From contig JAPNXP010000013.1 in the NCBI GenBank assembly GCA_028753945.1, positions 2,728,001 through 2,792,000 of the forward strand: a stretch of 64,000 bases of DNA, written 5' to 3'. This document shows, piece by piece, positions 45,343 to 56,560 of the stretch. Numbering within the stretch: position 1 is the stretch's first letter; every line of letters begins with the position of its first letter. The notes under the pieces are model-generated. The model had not been told where the DNA came from and ran no database searches. It worked only from the letters and a program-made list of their open reading frames with translations. This stretch comes from Hexactinellida sp. DTS-2022 (Eukaryota > Porifera > Hexactinellida). The translations under genes were made by a program, and so were the position numbers.

Positions 45343-45686
45343 AATATGACCGTTGGACTCCCAAAATATGATTTCCTGTACGAAAATGATACATTTCATA
45401 TGTATAAAGTTAAGTAATCTCGAGATTTTAACAATATTACCATATATGGAAGGGTGTGAAAATCGCATAACTTACATTCCACAAATATTTTCGATGAACC
45501 AATATGACCGTTGGACTCCCAAAATATGACTTCCTATACGACAATAATACATTTCCTATGTCTAGCATTAGCGGATTACGGGATATCAATAAGTAACAAT
45601 ACTGTTTTAGGCCTACGCAAATTTTACCGTAAAACGAAGTTTACAGTCCCTATATTAAAGAAGTCCCTGATATGGCCTAATTCACA
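45343..45686. repeat. Single arm of the 60-kb foldback family
   Basis: CCGTTGGACTCCCAAAATAT appears twice about 160 bp apart, and the segment ends TATTAAAGAAGTCCCTGA. It matches 61266-61585, one arm of the palindrome at 60114-61585. No second arm is present here. Confidence 0.85.
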
Positions 45687-45997
45687 TTATTGTTAAAAAT
45701 TTTTTTTTACGATCACCTCAAGGTGTCAGGACCCATTTGTAGGTGTTAAGTGGCATAATGATAAATTGATAAATTGGAAGTAAGTTTTTATCTTGTATCA
45801 TCTGAGATTTATGTTATTTAGCTAATTAGTATATAATATTATTAATAATTTAACACCAATTTGAAGGTCAACTTACGTATATCTACTTTAATTATTTGTT
45901 ATCAATTTTAATTTAAATGAATATGGCTACCAAATTCGAATTCACCACATTGGACAACCCTTATAAACAAACTAAATGCTTCTCTCATAGGCGTTGT

Positions 45998-46293
45998 CAG
46001 GGGTTTATCTAGGTGCCTGGTCGGCACTTTTAGGTGCCGGCCAGGCATCAGTTGTGGTCAAAAAGTGCGTGATTTTCGATTTTGATTTAGGTGCCGGGTG
46101 TATAGCCAGATTTTCTGGTCCAGAAATGATTGGATAAACAACAGGTTGTGCACCGTAGCAGTTTACCTGTTTAAAATAGTGTCGCATCATTGTATAATAT
46201 TGATTTTGTATTATGGCTAATACCTCTAGGGTGCCGGAAAATTTATACCTCCATAATAAGGTGCCAGCAACGAATATTCTAGATAAACCCCTG
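45998..46293. mobile_element. hAT MITE with CAGGGGTTTATCTAG ends
   Basis: CAGGGGTTTATCTAGGTGCC to ATTCTAGATAAACCCCTG. Flanks GGCGTTGT and GCGTCGTT are similar but not identical. GGTGCCGG words occur several times. A 145-residue minus-strand frame across it is an artefact. Confidence 0.82.
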
Positions 46294-46620
46294 GCGTCGT
46301 TGCAGGGGAGGCGGGGGGGCAGCATCGGTCTCGCCCACCCCCCCCTCCAGATTTTTCCCGCTGTGCTGGCGTTTGTCTTGAAAATTAGTTGAAACAGTGG
46401 AAGATAACATGTTTTTAATGTGCCCCAAATGCCAAGTTGCATAAAGCTTTCTCAGTAAATTTACATCTCACTTACACGGTATTAATTTAATAATTATGTG
46501 TGATTTTACGCTTTAATTGCAACATAAAATAAATGTCTTTTAAATGTTCTCTGGCTGCCGCCCCCCCCCCCCCCCCTCCAGATTTTCAGAAAAATTGGAA
46601 AGTTCGACGTCTATGGCTTC
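46294..46620. other. GC-rich debris with poly-C tract
   Basis: CCCCCCCTCCAGATTTT occurs near 46335-46355 and 46560-46585, and CAGGGGAGGCGGGG at 46303. It looks like decayed MITE ends; no coding sequence. Confidence 0.45.
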
Positions 46621-46825
46621 TCTATATGTTAAATACTTAATTATAGATATAAATTACGTCAGTCGTGACCTCCGTTATATAAGGCCTTGCTACTCCTCCG
46701 AACCATGGATTACTTAAAGGCCGTTGATTATTAGCCAACATATCTATATCTCAATGGCTAGTAATGACAGACCTGAGAAATGCATTATAATTATATAGGA
46801 AGTTAGGAACATGATATCAAGGCAT

Positions 46826-46962
46826 CAGGGCCGTAGGAAGGGTCCCCCGAACCCCTCGGCCGGGGGGGGCCCACATTTAAGGGGCCCTATAAATTCATAT
46901 AACAAAATTATATTACTTATTCATTCCTATGTAGGGGCCCCCAAAACATAGCTACGGCGCTG
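46826..46962. mobile_element. hAT MITE in left arm of foldback
   Basis: CAGGGCCGTAGGAAGGGTCC to AACATAGCTACGGCGCTG, perfect 8-bp duplication CAAGGCAT (46818-46825, 46963-46970). The right arm of the foldback reads ATGCCTTGATAT without it, giving the empty site. Confidence 0.93.
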
Positions 46963-47685
46963 CAAGGCATACATAACACCCTCTAGAATTGTGATATATC
47001 ACCATTTGAATACGTAATCGATATTTTTCGTGGGAATTATCGTGTTTTTATAGCCTGCTTTAACATAGTTAAACGCGTTAAAATGTTCAAAATTGGAACA
47101 TGAGGATGTCCATAACTAGTTGAATGAAATATATCGAAATTATAAATGGAATGTTGACACATTCCTCGGTTTCCAGGTAAATGAATATTTCTTAAAATGA
47201 GCCATAACTCAAAAACTATCTATTTTATGTAAACTATGCTAGTACTGATCTATCCGCAATTGCTAACTTCCTACTCATTGATAATACATTTTCTAGGCCT
47301 AACTTCTAATAATCTTTGAGATAATGAGATTATTAGCACTTAATTCTTTATATGGTAATACACTCATTATCTCAAAGATTATTGAAGTTAGGCCTAGAAA
47401 ATGTATTATCAATGAATAGGAAGTTACCAATTGCGGATAGATCAGTACTAGCATAGCTTACATAAAATGGATAGTTTTTGAGTTATGGCTCATTTTAAGA
47501 AATATTCATTTCCCTGGAAACCGAGGAATGTGTCAACATTCCATTTATAATTTCGATATATTTCATTCAACTAGTTATGGACATCCTCATGTTCCAATTT
47601 TGAACATCTTAACGCGTTTAACTATGTTAAAAGCAGGCTATAAAAACACGATAATTCCCACGAAAAATGTCGATTACGTATTTAA

Positions 47686-47801
47686 TCCTCGTCTGGCTAG
47701 GAATTTAAAATTGAAACTGAAAGTTAATTGAATTTCAATTGAAAGTGAAAGTCAAAGTGGGGTTTTTCTATTTATACCTTTTACCCCAAGCCAGCCGAGG
47801 G
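47686..47801. mobile_element. piggyBac-type MITE (TTAA target) in right arm
   Basis: TCCTCGTCTGGCTAGG at the left, CCAAGCCAGCCGAGGG at the right, flanked by TTAA (47682-47685, 47802-47805). The left arm of the foldback lacks it at the matching position. No transposase. The ends are not obviously those of the piggyBac at 33-36 kb. Confidence 0.85.
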
Positions 47802-47918
47802 TTAAATGGTGATATATCACAATTCTAAAGGCTGTTATGTATGCCTTGATATCATCTCCCTAACTTCCTATACAATTATAATGCATTTCTCAGGTCTGTC
47901 ATTACTAGCTATTGAGAT

Positions 47919-50261
47919 CAGGGTTGTTTGATTTAAATCAAGTGATTTAAATCAAGTGATTTAAATCATTGATTTAAATCATGATTTAAATCAATGATTT
48001 TTATTAATAAAAATCATGATTTAAATCAATGATTTTTTATTAATAAAAATCATTATTTAAATCATATAAAGTACATATTCATTTATTATTATCGCATTTA
48101 CCGTCAACAATCTTCATCAATGGCATTCAATATACCAAAATTTAATTATTCAATTGATGTATACTCTTATCACTCTAACCAGAAATCATATAATTGAATT
48201 TCAAACTTACCTAATTACCATGCTAGTATAAATAGAGACAGATCGCATATGTATATAACAACAACAACAATACTAAAGAATTGGTCATTTTTATTATTTT
48301 TGATTCATGGCAGGAAGGAAACAAGACCCTATATGGATACATTTCGATAGGTTTGAGACTCCTGGTATATCTGGTTGGAAAGCTAAGTGCACATTGTGCC
48401 AAAAGGAGATGCAAGGTGTGGTAAATCGACTTAAACAACATTATGCTATTTGTAGTTCAAATTCACAAGATCTTTCCATTGAGACGATACAGTTATCCCA
48501 AGAAAATACTCAAAATGATCTGTCTGATGAAGCGCATGCAACGTTTGTGAATATACCAAGACAAGTTACCTCCAAAAAAAGGAAGATTTGTAATACAATT
48601 GGAGATTATATAGTAAAAACCTCAAAATTAGAAGCTGAACTACTTGATGAGCAAATTGCTCGATATTTCTATGCAACAAACACACCATTTGTAGCAGTGG
48701 GACATCCAGAATTTGTCAAATTAATAAGCATGCTTCGTCCTGGTTACTCACCACCAAGCCGCTATGATGTTGGTGGAAAGTTATTAGATAAGGTACAAGG
48801 TTCATTAATGAATACTTGCAGACAAACACTCGAAAATAAAACAGTTTCTTTATCTTTGGACGGGTGGAGCAATGTTCACAACGAACCGGTTGTGTGCGTC
48901 AGTGTCACAACTGATAAAGGAGATTCATTTCTGACAGATACTATTGATACATCTGGATGTGCTCACACTTCAGATTACCTTACTCAGCTCGCAGAAAATT
49001 CCATTAAGTCTTGTCAAGAAAAATTCAAATGTCGTGTCGGAAGCGTAGTTACAGACAATGCTGCAAACATGGCCAAAATGAGGCGACAGTTAGAAGAAAA
49101 TATATCAAGTGATTTGTTAACATACGGATGCTCAGCCCATCTGCTAAATCTATTGGCACAAGATGTTCAAATCCCAGAAGTAAAAGAACAAGTTCTCCAA
49201 ATAATTAAATATTTTCGAAATACTCATCTACCAGCTGCAAGATACAGGGCTTCTGGAGGTAAAGCTCTTGTTCTTCCACATGAGGTGCGATGGAATACCG
49301 TTAGTGATTGTTTGGAGAGCTATATTGCGAATTGGCCAATACTGGTTAAGGTTTGCGAGGAATACCGCGATGAAATTAATCTTAACATAGCAAACAAGGT
49401 AAAGAATTATTCCCTGAAACGAAATGCCGAGGAATTTTTAGTTAGATTAAAGCCGATTTCAGTAGCTTTGGATAGGATTCAAAGAGATAATGCTATTATC
49501 AGCGATACTGTAGAAATTTGGAAAAAGTTAAAGGAAGATTTAATTAATACAGGACAGCCAAAGAATGTATTAACCAAAGTACACAATAGGGCTGCACAAG
49601 CCATTACCCCGGCACACTATTGTGCAAACTTAATCGATCCGAGATACAGAGGAAAGTTAATGAGTACAGCGGAGATTGATATAGCCATGGAACATATGAG
49701 TGATCGGTACCCGGAAACAATGGGAACTTTGGTAAAGTTTAAAGCAGACTGCGAACCTTTCAAACCCTATATGTTCAACCAAAGTATAATTGCAAACGTG
49801 ACACCTTCCTGTTGGTGGAGATCTCTAGATGGAATAGTGGAAAAAGAGTTTGTGGCGGTAGCAGAAAGGTTCTTGACAGCTGTGGCATCAAGTGCTGGAG
49901 TTGAGCGCATATTTTCTACATTTGGATATATACATTCCAACATAAGGAATAAACTTGGAATCGAGAAGGCGGCAAAGCTAGTGTTTATTTACAGAATGCT
50001 CAATCTATCTAAATAAAACTCCAATCATATTTCTACATTATTATACTTTCATAATCATACTGAGTTTAGGTTTAGCAAAAATAAACTATTAAACTATCTG
50101 ATTCTCAGTGCATTTTATGTATTAGTCAAAAAAAATTATATAGATTACAAAAAACAATAAAAATCAAAAAAATCTGATTTAAATCAAAAAAATCCGATTT
50201 AAATCAAAAAAATCCGATTTTTTTGATTTTTTTAAAAAAGACATGATTTTTATCAACCCTG
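47919..50261 (+). mobile_element. hAT transposon, apparently intact
   Basis: 2343 bp, bounded by CAGGGTTGTTTGATTTAAAT and ...GATTTTTATCAACCCTG, with a perfect 8-bp duplication ATTGAGAT (47911-47918, 50262-50269). Subterminal GATTTAAATCA words are repeated about six times at the left and four times (AAATC(C/T)GATTTAAATC) at the right. One intact transposase ORF. Confidence 0.96.
48307..50016 (+). CDS. hAT-family transposase, intact
   Basis: 569 residues, uninterrupted. N-terminal BED-type zinc finger: W10, F13, C28-x2-C31, H45-x3-C49. DUF659/RNase-H fold: LRPGYSPPSRYD (143 on), D185 in SLSLDGWSNV, D250 in VTDNAANM, then CSAHLLNLLAQD and W329 in VRWN. C-terminal hAT dimerisation region: E533 in SSAGVERIFSTFG, then RNKLGIEKAAKLVF. 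D185, D250 and E533 are the expected catalytic triad. The ATG (GATTCATGG) is the first in frame. The stop overlaps an AATAAA signal (50012-50017). Promoter details not visible. Length is typical of the family. The decayed hAT at 19825-21437 is a relative. Confidence 0.95.
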   Translation: MAGRKQDPIWIHFDRFETPGISGWKAKCTLCQKEMQGVVNRLKQHYAICSSNSQDLSIETIQLSQENTQNDLSDEAHATFVNIPRQVTSKKRKICNTIGDYIVKTSKLEAELLDEQIARYFYATNTPFVAVGHPEFVKLISMLRPGYSPPSRYDVGGKLLDKVQGSLMNTCRQTLENKTVSLSLDGWSNVHNEPVVCVSVTTDKGDSFLTDTIDTSGCAHTSDYLTQLAENSIKSCQEKFKCRVGSVVTDNAANMAKMRRQLEENISSDLLTYGCSAHLLNLLAQDVQIPEVKEQVLQIIKYFRNTHLPAARYRASGGKALVLPHEVRWNTVSDCLESYIANWPILVKVCEEYRDEINLNIANKVKNYSLKRNAEEFLVRLKPISVALDRIQRDNAIISDTVEIWKKLKEDLINTGQPKNVLTKVHNRAAQAITPAHYCANLIDPRYRGKLMSTAEIDIAMEHMSDRYPETMGTLVKFKADCEPFKPYMFNQSIIANVTPSCWWRSLDGIVEKEFVAVAERFLTAVASSAGVERIFSTFGYIHSNIRNKLGIEKAAKLVFIYRMLNLSK

Positions 50262-51784
50262 ATTGAGATAAAGATATATGTCAGCTAACAATCAATGGCC
50301 TTTAAGTAATCCATGGTTCAGCAAAATCTACTCAGTAGTAAGGCCTTATATAACAAAGGTCACGCGTAAGTATATAAATAGTCAAAGTATTCTTGCAGAG
50401 TGAAATATATTCACTTAATCTGTCGTTGTTATGAAATGTAGAATCTTAGTTTTCAATTGGAAAATAGAAGCCTCTCGATCTCACAGGTTGAATCAATAGA
50501 ATTATCACAAGTTGATACAATAGAATTAGAATAACACTTTAATTGAACTAAAGTCTTAGTAAACAAAGGAATTTTGCAACTCAATTGTGTCACAAACTAA
50601 GCCCAATTTGAAAATTCGTGCTGTGAAATGGTGTAGATTAAACTCTATATCGAATGCACATAATTTAATATTCGCGACGAGTGTGAAGTTGGCGCAATAT
50701 TCAACTGAGCACAGATCAAATCCAAATGTGAGGCCCTTCCAGCAATTGGATTTCGCCAAAAATTACACACCTTAAAGGGGAGATACGGACGTTAGTGAAT
50801 CTGGATGTAAAACTTTTAATTTTAATTTTTGTATTTGTTTCTACATTATGTCTGAGCACTAATAACAATTTATTTTTACAATAATTTTTCGAATTTGAAT
50901 TTAAAAATTAGCATACATGTTTGTGACTAAGGGACGTTTCTTATTTCAAAATATTTCAAAAAAATAATAATTTTCCTAAGAAATACAATTGAAATAATTT
51001 TGCACCTATCAGTGATCACGTCATTAGACTCCGTAACATTTTAATGCTTTTTCAACTGAGCATACTTCAAGTTATAATTTTAGACACTTCCCATTGTTGG
51101 AACGGGACAAAAATAGTGTCATTCAATAGAGGAGACGTTTATATTTCAAAAATATATATATATTGATTACAATTGTTTTTGCACTTCAGGGGCCACTATA
51201 CTCAAGATTGAAATTGAGATTAGAATGTTTTCGGATAGTAGGCAGTAAAATACAGCTAAGCAGAAATTTTCATGTAAATCTGACTTCTACTTTTGCTATA
51301 TCGACCATTTTAGAGCTAAGAAATTGTGTATCAACATGAAAAGATCAATTTTCAATTAAAAATAAATTTACATTTGGTTCAACTATTGCAAATTTGGTCC
51401 AAATATTTTGAAACCAACTCTAAACTAATGAGGACTTATGTAATTCCGGAGTATTTTTCAAACTAATATCTACCATTCAAACTTAGGGAGCTGTAGCACT
51501 TTAAACTCACAGTTCTATCTCCAAAATTGAATGATTGGACGAATTTTGTCAATTGGCAGACGAAGTCAAACTTGAAGCACATAGAATTCTGAAAGTTTGC
51601 ATGGTTGATTTTAGTTTGAAAAACCCTCCGGAATTATATATGTCCTCATTAGTTTAGACTCAGTTTCAAACAATTTGGAACAAATTTGCAATAGTTGAAC
51701 CCAATGTAAATTTATTTTTAATTTACTTTTCACACTATTATGAGCTTAATCCGAGGAATTTATAAGTTAGCAAACTTTTGGATA

Positions 51785-52070
51785 ATGGTTTTGTTATGAG
51801 ATGAGGCCACGGCTCAGTATGAAGACTAGCCGCTATCTCGGCCGACCTCATCCCATAGGGAAGTTATGTGTGTGGTTTCGTCCCATTGCAGGGACTCATC
51901 AGGAGGGTAACCCTCGACCTACTTATTGCACCTAGCACCAGGTACCTTTACGCATACCAGTTACCAGTCCGTACTGCCGGCCTGTGAATACATCACTAAC
52001 TCACACTGCGTGAGTCTGCCCGTACTGCCAACCTACCCAGGGCTCCTCAACCCCAAGTACTCCAGGTAAT
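51785..52070. other. GC-richer unexplained block
   Basis: Starts TGAGATGAGGCCACGGCTCA and contains TCGTCCCATTGCAGGGACTC and CTGCCGGCCTGTGAATACAT. Base composition differs sharply from both sides. No ORF, no assignable terminal repeats. Could be a SINE or another insertion; no tRNA-like A/B boxes could be asserted. Confidence 0.4.
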
Positions 52071-52132
52071 GTCTATAACATCTTCAATTGTTGTTCTGAT
52101 AGGTTTGCACATAGCATTCTAATATACTAAGG

Positions 52133-52628
52133 CAGGGCTGCCCAACCTTTCTCATGTGGCGAATCACATTTCAACTGATATATAATTTTCGAATCATAGA
52201 CCACAATGAGGTTCCATAAACCCCTAATTTACCAACTAAGATTAATAAACAAAAAGCAGGTGTTATCCAAAATTACGATAAAAACGTAATATCTGTCAAA
52301 ATGTTAATTGTTCGTAAAGAAATACCAACAAAATATTTTTTCGCTGATACAATCTTCCTTGACTTCCATAAATAAAGTTACTATAGTTACTCAAATGTTT
52401 TTGGAAGAAATAAACGTACGATTTAAAATACCGAAATAACGTAATTATAATTGTAGAATCATCAATTTTAACTGTATTCAATAATAATTGTATTTACGAT
52501 CAAATAAGTAAATGATTTTTTCAAAAATTATATTATATTATTTAAAAAAGCAACAAAATGCTTCGCGAATCATATTTTTCAGGAAAAGAATCACATTTGA
52601 TTCGCGAATCACAGGTTGGGCACCCCTG
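52133..52628. mobile_element. hAT MITE with CAGGGCTGCCCAACC ends
   Basis: CAGGGCTGCCCAACCTTTCT to CACAGGTTGGGCACCCCTG, perfect 8-bp duplication TACTAAGG (52125-52132, 52629-52636). GCGAATCACATTT words lie near both ends. Non-coding. Inserted in family Z. Confidence 0.94.
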
Positions 52629-54004
52629 TACTAAGGCAATGACACTCATCTTTTTTTTGGACCATGGATTGTTTAAACGAGTTAAGTATCTAATTCACTC
52701 TATTCAAGATATACATATACTAAACAGCCCGCCAGTAAGACAGTAACATTGTTGATGCATTTATTTAATTCTTCTGGTACCTTCTTCATATTTAATTAAA
52801 ATCCATAAAAGTCGTTAGAGATAGTGAAGATTTGAACAATATCTCATGAATAATTAATTCATAATAATAACAAATTAAGATAAGCAAAACTATCTGTACT
52901 TTATATCTTCGTAGAGGCAAGTTTCTCCTGTAAGTATTCTCAGAAGAATTCGTTTCTTTAATTAAACTCCTGATAATGGATACCTAGAATAAAAGAAAAA
53001 TTAGTTATTAAATTTTTTAAGCTTCGAATTGTCGGACTTCACCACCATGTTATTATAATTCTTAACTTTTTTTGAGAGAATACAATTAGATACAGTTAAT
53101 ATAATCTTTTTTAATATATCCCACCGCCAGACTTTGTAATCACAACATTCTCTCCATTTATTAATAAGCTCATCTTAAATAAACTTCATGCTTATTTGTA
53201 TTAAAATAGTACGACATGGACCGACAAAAAATATTTTACTGAGTAATTCAGAGCTATCAATTTTCATAAAAGTTTCGTAAACAATATTAACACAATCGAT
53301 AACTGCAATAGATGGATATTTAAGAGAACCCCTGTCTAATAATTCAATGAGAATAAATTGAGATCCCATATCATTTACTACTTCCATTTGTTTCTCAGTA
53401 GTTAAGAAATTATGACAATTAACACACGAGTTAGATTTTTTAAGGTATGAAAACACGGTATACCCAGCAACATAAGCAAGGCATTCAACCTGGGATGAAT
53501 TAATTTTAGGTTTGGGAATTAATTCAAGTGTTTCAACAAATAATTGAAAATCAAAATAAGAATCTGAACTCTCCCCACAAACATCTTCCGCAAATTTTTT
53601 ATATAATAATCCAATGTTAAAGGCTTGACAAATTCATCAGATTTTAATTTAGCTGAAAACAATTTCAGAATATTAGAAAGTTGGAGTCTTTCACTTTCTA
53701 ATGTTTCAGTGTGTAATATGGTAGTGAGCTCCAGACATTTGTCTATATAATCCGAAGTGGTGTTCTAAGGGGTCGTTTTGAATTCTAGCTGATAGTACAT
53801 ATTTGAAATTGCATTCACAAGTAAGTCGATCAACTAGGAAAGGTAGTGCCATACAGGTGTGCCTAAAACTCTTAAACGTTTGTGGTGTCAGTTTACCATA
53901 TCTACATGGTAGAATTTTCCAATAATTCAACCATGCAACCACTTTTCGAATAGAGCTCAATCGAGAATCGTTTTGACATAATGGAGCTGAGGAGGTAACA
54001 AAAA

Positions 54005-54185
54005 GTACACAGATCATGATCCTTAGGTACACAGATCATGATCCTTAGCAAGTACACAGATCATGATCCTTAGGTACACAGATCATGATCCTTAGGAAGT
54101 ACACGGATCATGATCCTTAGAAAGTACACAGATCATGATCCTTAGAAAGTACACAGATCATGATCCTTAGAAAGTACACAGATCG
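54005..54185. repeat. Satellite arm, left
   Basis: About seven units of GTACACAGATCATGATCCTT plus AG(G/AAA). GATCATGATC is a perfect palindrome. Confidence 0.92.
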
Positions 54186-55564
54186 TACACCATTATAGGC
54201 TTGTCACGTAATATTCGGTCCGGCCAGACCAAAATGTAACCCGGACCAATTATTTCAGACATTGTTGGTCCGATTGTATATCATTGTGTTCAATAGGGTA
54301 ATATATTCTAGATTATGAGAGCAATATCTATATTATTAGAACTCGATTATTGTTTGTGATTGTGTGTGTTTGTTTGTTTGTCCGGATTGTATTAAAATGA
54401 TGAGGGAATAGATACCGCTATTAATATTGGGATATAAACAAACTTTCAAATGTTATAATGCGTAAACAAGTATGCTAAACACGAATTTCGCGTTTATAAA
54501 TTTATAATATGAATATTTGTTGTTGTTGTTATTACACAAAATAGGTTAAACAAATTAATGAAATTCAAAATCAACCCAGAAGTTAGCTTTCAACGGATAA
54601 TATATGAATATATTAAACGGATATTATAACTAATTTATAAGTATATAACTATGACAAATATTACTAACTATGTAATCAATTGTTAGTGAGGAGTAAGGCC
54701 GCGTAACGGCCGATAACTTGAGGTGCGTAGCACCGATCTGTTGCAAAGAGACCGAGACCGAAGGGCTCGTTTTATTATAAGGGCTCGGTATACTATTGGC
54801 ACGACGATCACTACCAATAAACCAAATCTCAATGTTGAAATGTAAACCCGGACCAAAAACGTATGAAATATTTGGTCCGGGTTACATTTTGGTTCGGCCG
54901 GACCAAAATGTAATGACTTATTGGTAGTGATCGTGGTGCCAATAGTATACCGAGCCCTTATAATAAAACGAGCCCTTCGGTCTCGGTCTCTTTGCGACAG
55001 ATCGGTGCTACGCACCTCAAGTTATCGGCCGTTACGCGGCCTTACTCCTCACTAACAATTGATTACATAGTTAGTAATATTTGTCATAGTTATATACTTA
55101 TAAATTAGTTATAATATCCGTTTACTTATATTAATATATTATCCGTTGAAAGCTAACTTCTGGGTTGATTTTGAATTTCATTAATTTGTTTAACCTATTT
55201 TGTGTAATAACAACAACAACAAATATTCATATTATAAATTTATAAACGCGAAATTCGTGTTTAGCATACTTGTTTACGCATTATAACATTTGAAAGTTTG
55301 TTTATATCCCAATATTAATAGCGGTATCTATTCCCTCATCATTTTAATACAATCCGGACAAACAAACACACAAACAAACAAACACACACAATCACAAACA
55401 ATAATCGAGTTTTAATAATATAGATATTGCTCTCATAATCTAGAATATATTACCCTATTGAACACAATGATATACAATCGGACCAACAATGTCTGAAATA
55501 ATTGGTCCGGGTTACATTTTGGTCCGGCCGGACCGAATATTACGTGACAAGCCTATAATGGTGT

Positions 55565-55755
55565 ACGATCTGTGTACTTTCTAAGGATCATGATCTGTGT
55601 ACTTTCTAAGGATCATGATCTGTGTACTTTCTAAGGATCATGATCTGTGTACTTTCTAAGGATCATGATCTGTGTACTTCCTAAGGATCATGATCTGTGT
55701 ACTTCCTAAGGATCATGATCTGTGTACTTCCTAAGGATCATGATCTGTGTACTTT
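55565..55755. repeat. Satellite arm, right
   Basis: Seven or eight units, inverted relative to the left arm: GATCATGATCTGTGTACTT(T/C)CTAAG. Confidence 0.92.
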
Positions 55756-56560
55756 TTGTTATATGAGCTGAGTAGTCATTATTAAAGCGGATATCTTTTC
55801 CAACCCAACTAACATTAAATACATCCCAAATATGACTAATTAATTTCAAAAATGCAACTGTTTGATTATTTTCTACAATTTCCTTCTCAATTTTGAAAGT
55901 TAGCAACCCATTGTATGTAGAATCGTGAAATATCTTGAGTGCCAAGTTTACATTTTACCTTTCTAAATTGGATGGCCAACATGCCTTTGAAGATAATTTA
56001 GGTGCCCTCTTCAAAATATTGTACACGTCTGATTTGAATAAAGTTCGTATGTCATCAAAAGAAGCTGTACATACTTGTGGATAGAGCGACGGGTGTTTAC
56101 AATGATTAACGGTGATATTTTTGATTTGAATTGACACACATAGGCTATTAGATGGAGTCACGTTGTTTGAATAGCCTTCAAAGCAATCTTCAAACATGGG
56201 GGAAACAAATGTCTTGTCATGATCGTGCAAATTTTGCCAATTATTACGAATTGATTTTATTATATGAACTATATCAAAAAGTAATATTAGATTTCTGGAG
56301 GGATCACATGGATGTTTAACTTTAGGATGCAAAGTTTTTGAGTCATTTGAAAATAATTTAAACAAACTAACATCAGAGGATAGTTATCAGTACACATCGC
56401 TTCAACAAACAAGTTGCAACTTTCAATATCAGAAATAGTATTTCTGACAATTGGGAATTGGACTTCTGCTGACGAAGAGCCGAGAGGTATCAAACGGACA
56501 ATGGTTTAATACTTTTTCGCTAAACTGGATACCATTATAGAAAAAAACAGTGGTTGGGGG

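Larger units (their letters stand above)
46674..50364. mobile_element. Foldback palindrome carrying three later insertions
   Basis: Outer ends CGTGACCTCCGTTATATAAG and ...CCTTATATAACAAAGGTCACG are inverted, and the arms stay complementary to a centre near 47345. The flanks ACGTCAGT and CGTAAGTA suggest a diverged duplication. Removing the hAT (47919-50261), the hAT MITE (46826-46962) and the TTAA MITE (47686-47801) with their duplications leaves about 1.07 kb of foldback. Both arms lack coding sequence. Confidence 0.85.
45150..50560. repeat. Repeat family V, copy 3, heavily interrupted
   Basis: 45187-45340, 45715-45950 and 50365-50560 follow the order of 23770-24000 and 24290-24730 (GGTGTTTCGGAAGGCAACGA; CCTCAAGGTGTCAGGACCCA; CACTTAATCTGTCGTTGTTA). 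Between them lie a foldback arm (45343-45686), a hAT MITE (45998-46293) and the 46674-50364 foldback with its own insertions. Confidence 0.7.
50600..52690. repeat. Repeat family Z, copy 3, with internal inverted repeats
   Basis: 51700-51770 (TCACACTATTATGAGCTTAA) matches 17445-17475 inverted, and 52100-52690 (CATAGCATTCTAATATACTAAGG, CACTCATCTTTTTTTTGGAC) matches 58780-58860 inverted. 51200-51470 and 51500-51720 are partly inverted copies. Interrupted by 52133-52628 and by a GC-richer block at 51785-52070. No gene. Confidence 0.6.
53992..55764. mobile_element. Palindromic element with satellite arms
   Basis: Inserted in the P-transposase, flanked by GAGCTGAG (53984-53991, 55765-55772). Joining across it restores the reading NNDYSAPLCQNDSR, parallel to the other P copy. 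Ends TAACAAAAAGTACACAGATC and its complement are followed on each side by 24-25 bp tandem units with GATCATGATCCTTAG. The arms (about 54190-54836 and 54914-55570) are nearly perfect inverted copies about 650 bp long, with TCCGG-rich centre. Inside each arm TCTATATTATTAGAACTCGA resembles a Helitron 5' end. No transposase, so mobilised in trans. Confidence 0.88.

Noticed and set aside
46005..46442. 145-residue minus-strand frame
   Set aside because: It runs across the hAT MITE at 45998-46293 and GC-rich debris; its boundaries ignore the element and no domain is visible.
51785..52070. tRNA gene or tRNA-derived SINE head
   Set aside because: GC-rich and structured, but no cloverleaf or A/B box could be identified by eye.
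54005..54185. CRISPR-like short repeats
   Set aside because: Head-to-tail satellite units without spacers, mirrored at the other end of a transposable element.
54683..55015. 110-residue minus-strand frame in the palindrome
   Set aside because: It spans the palindrome centre and its two halves are near-palindromic translations; no coding signature.
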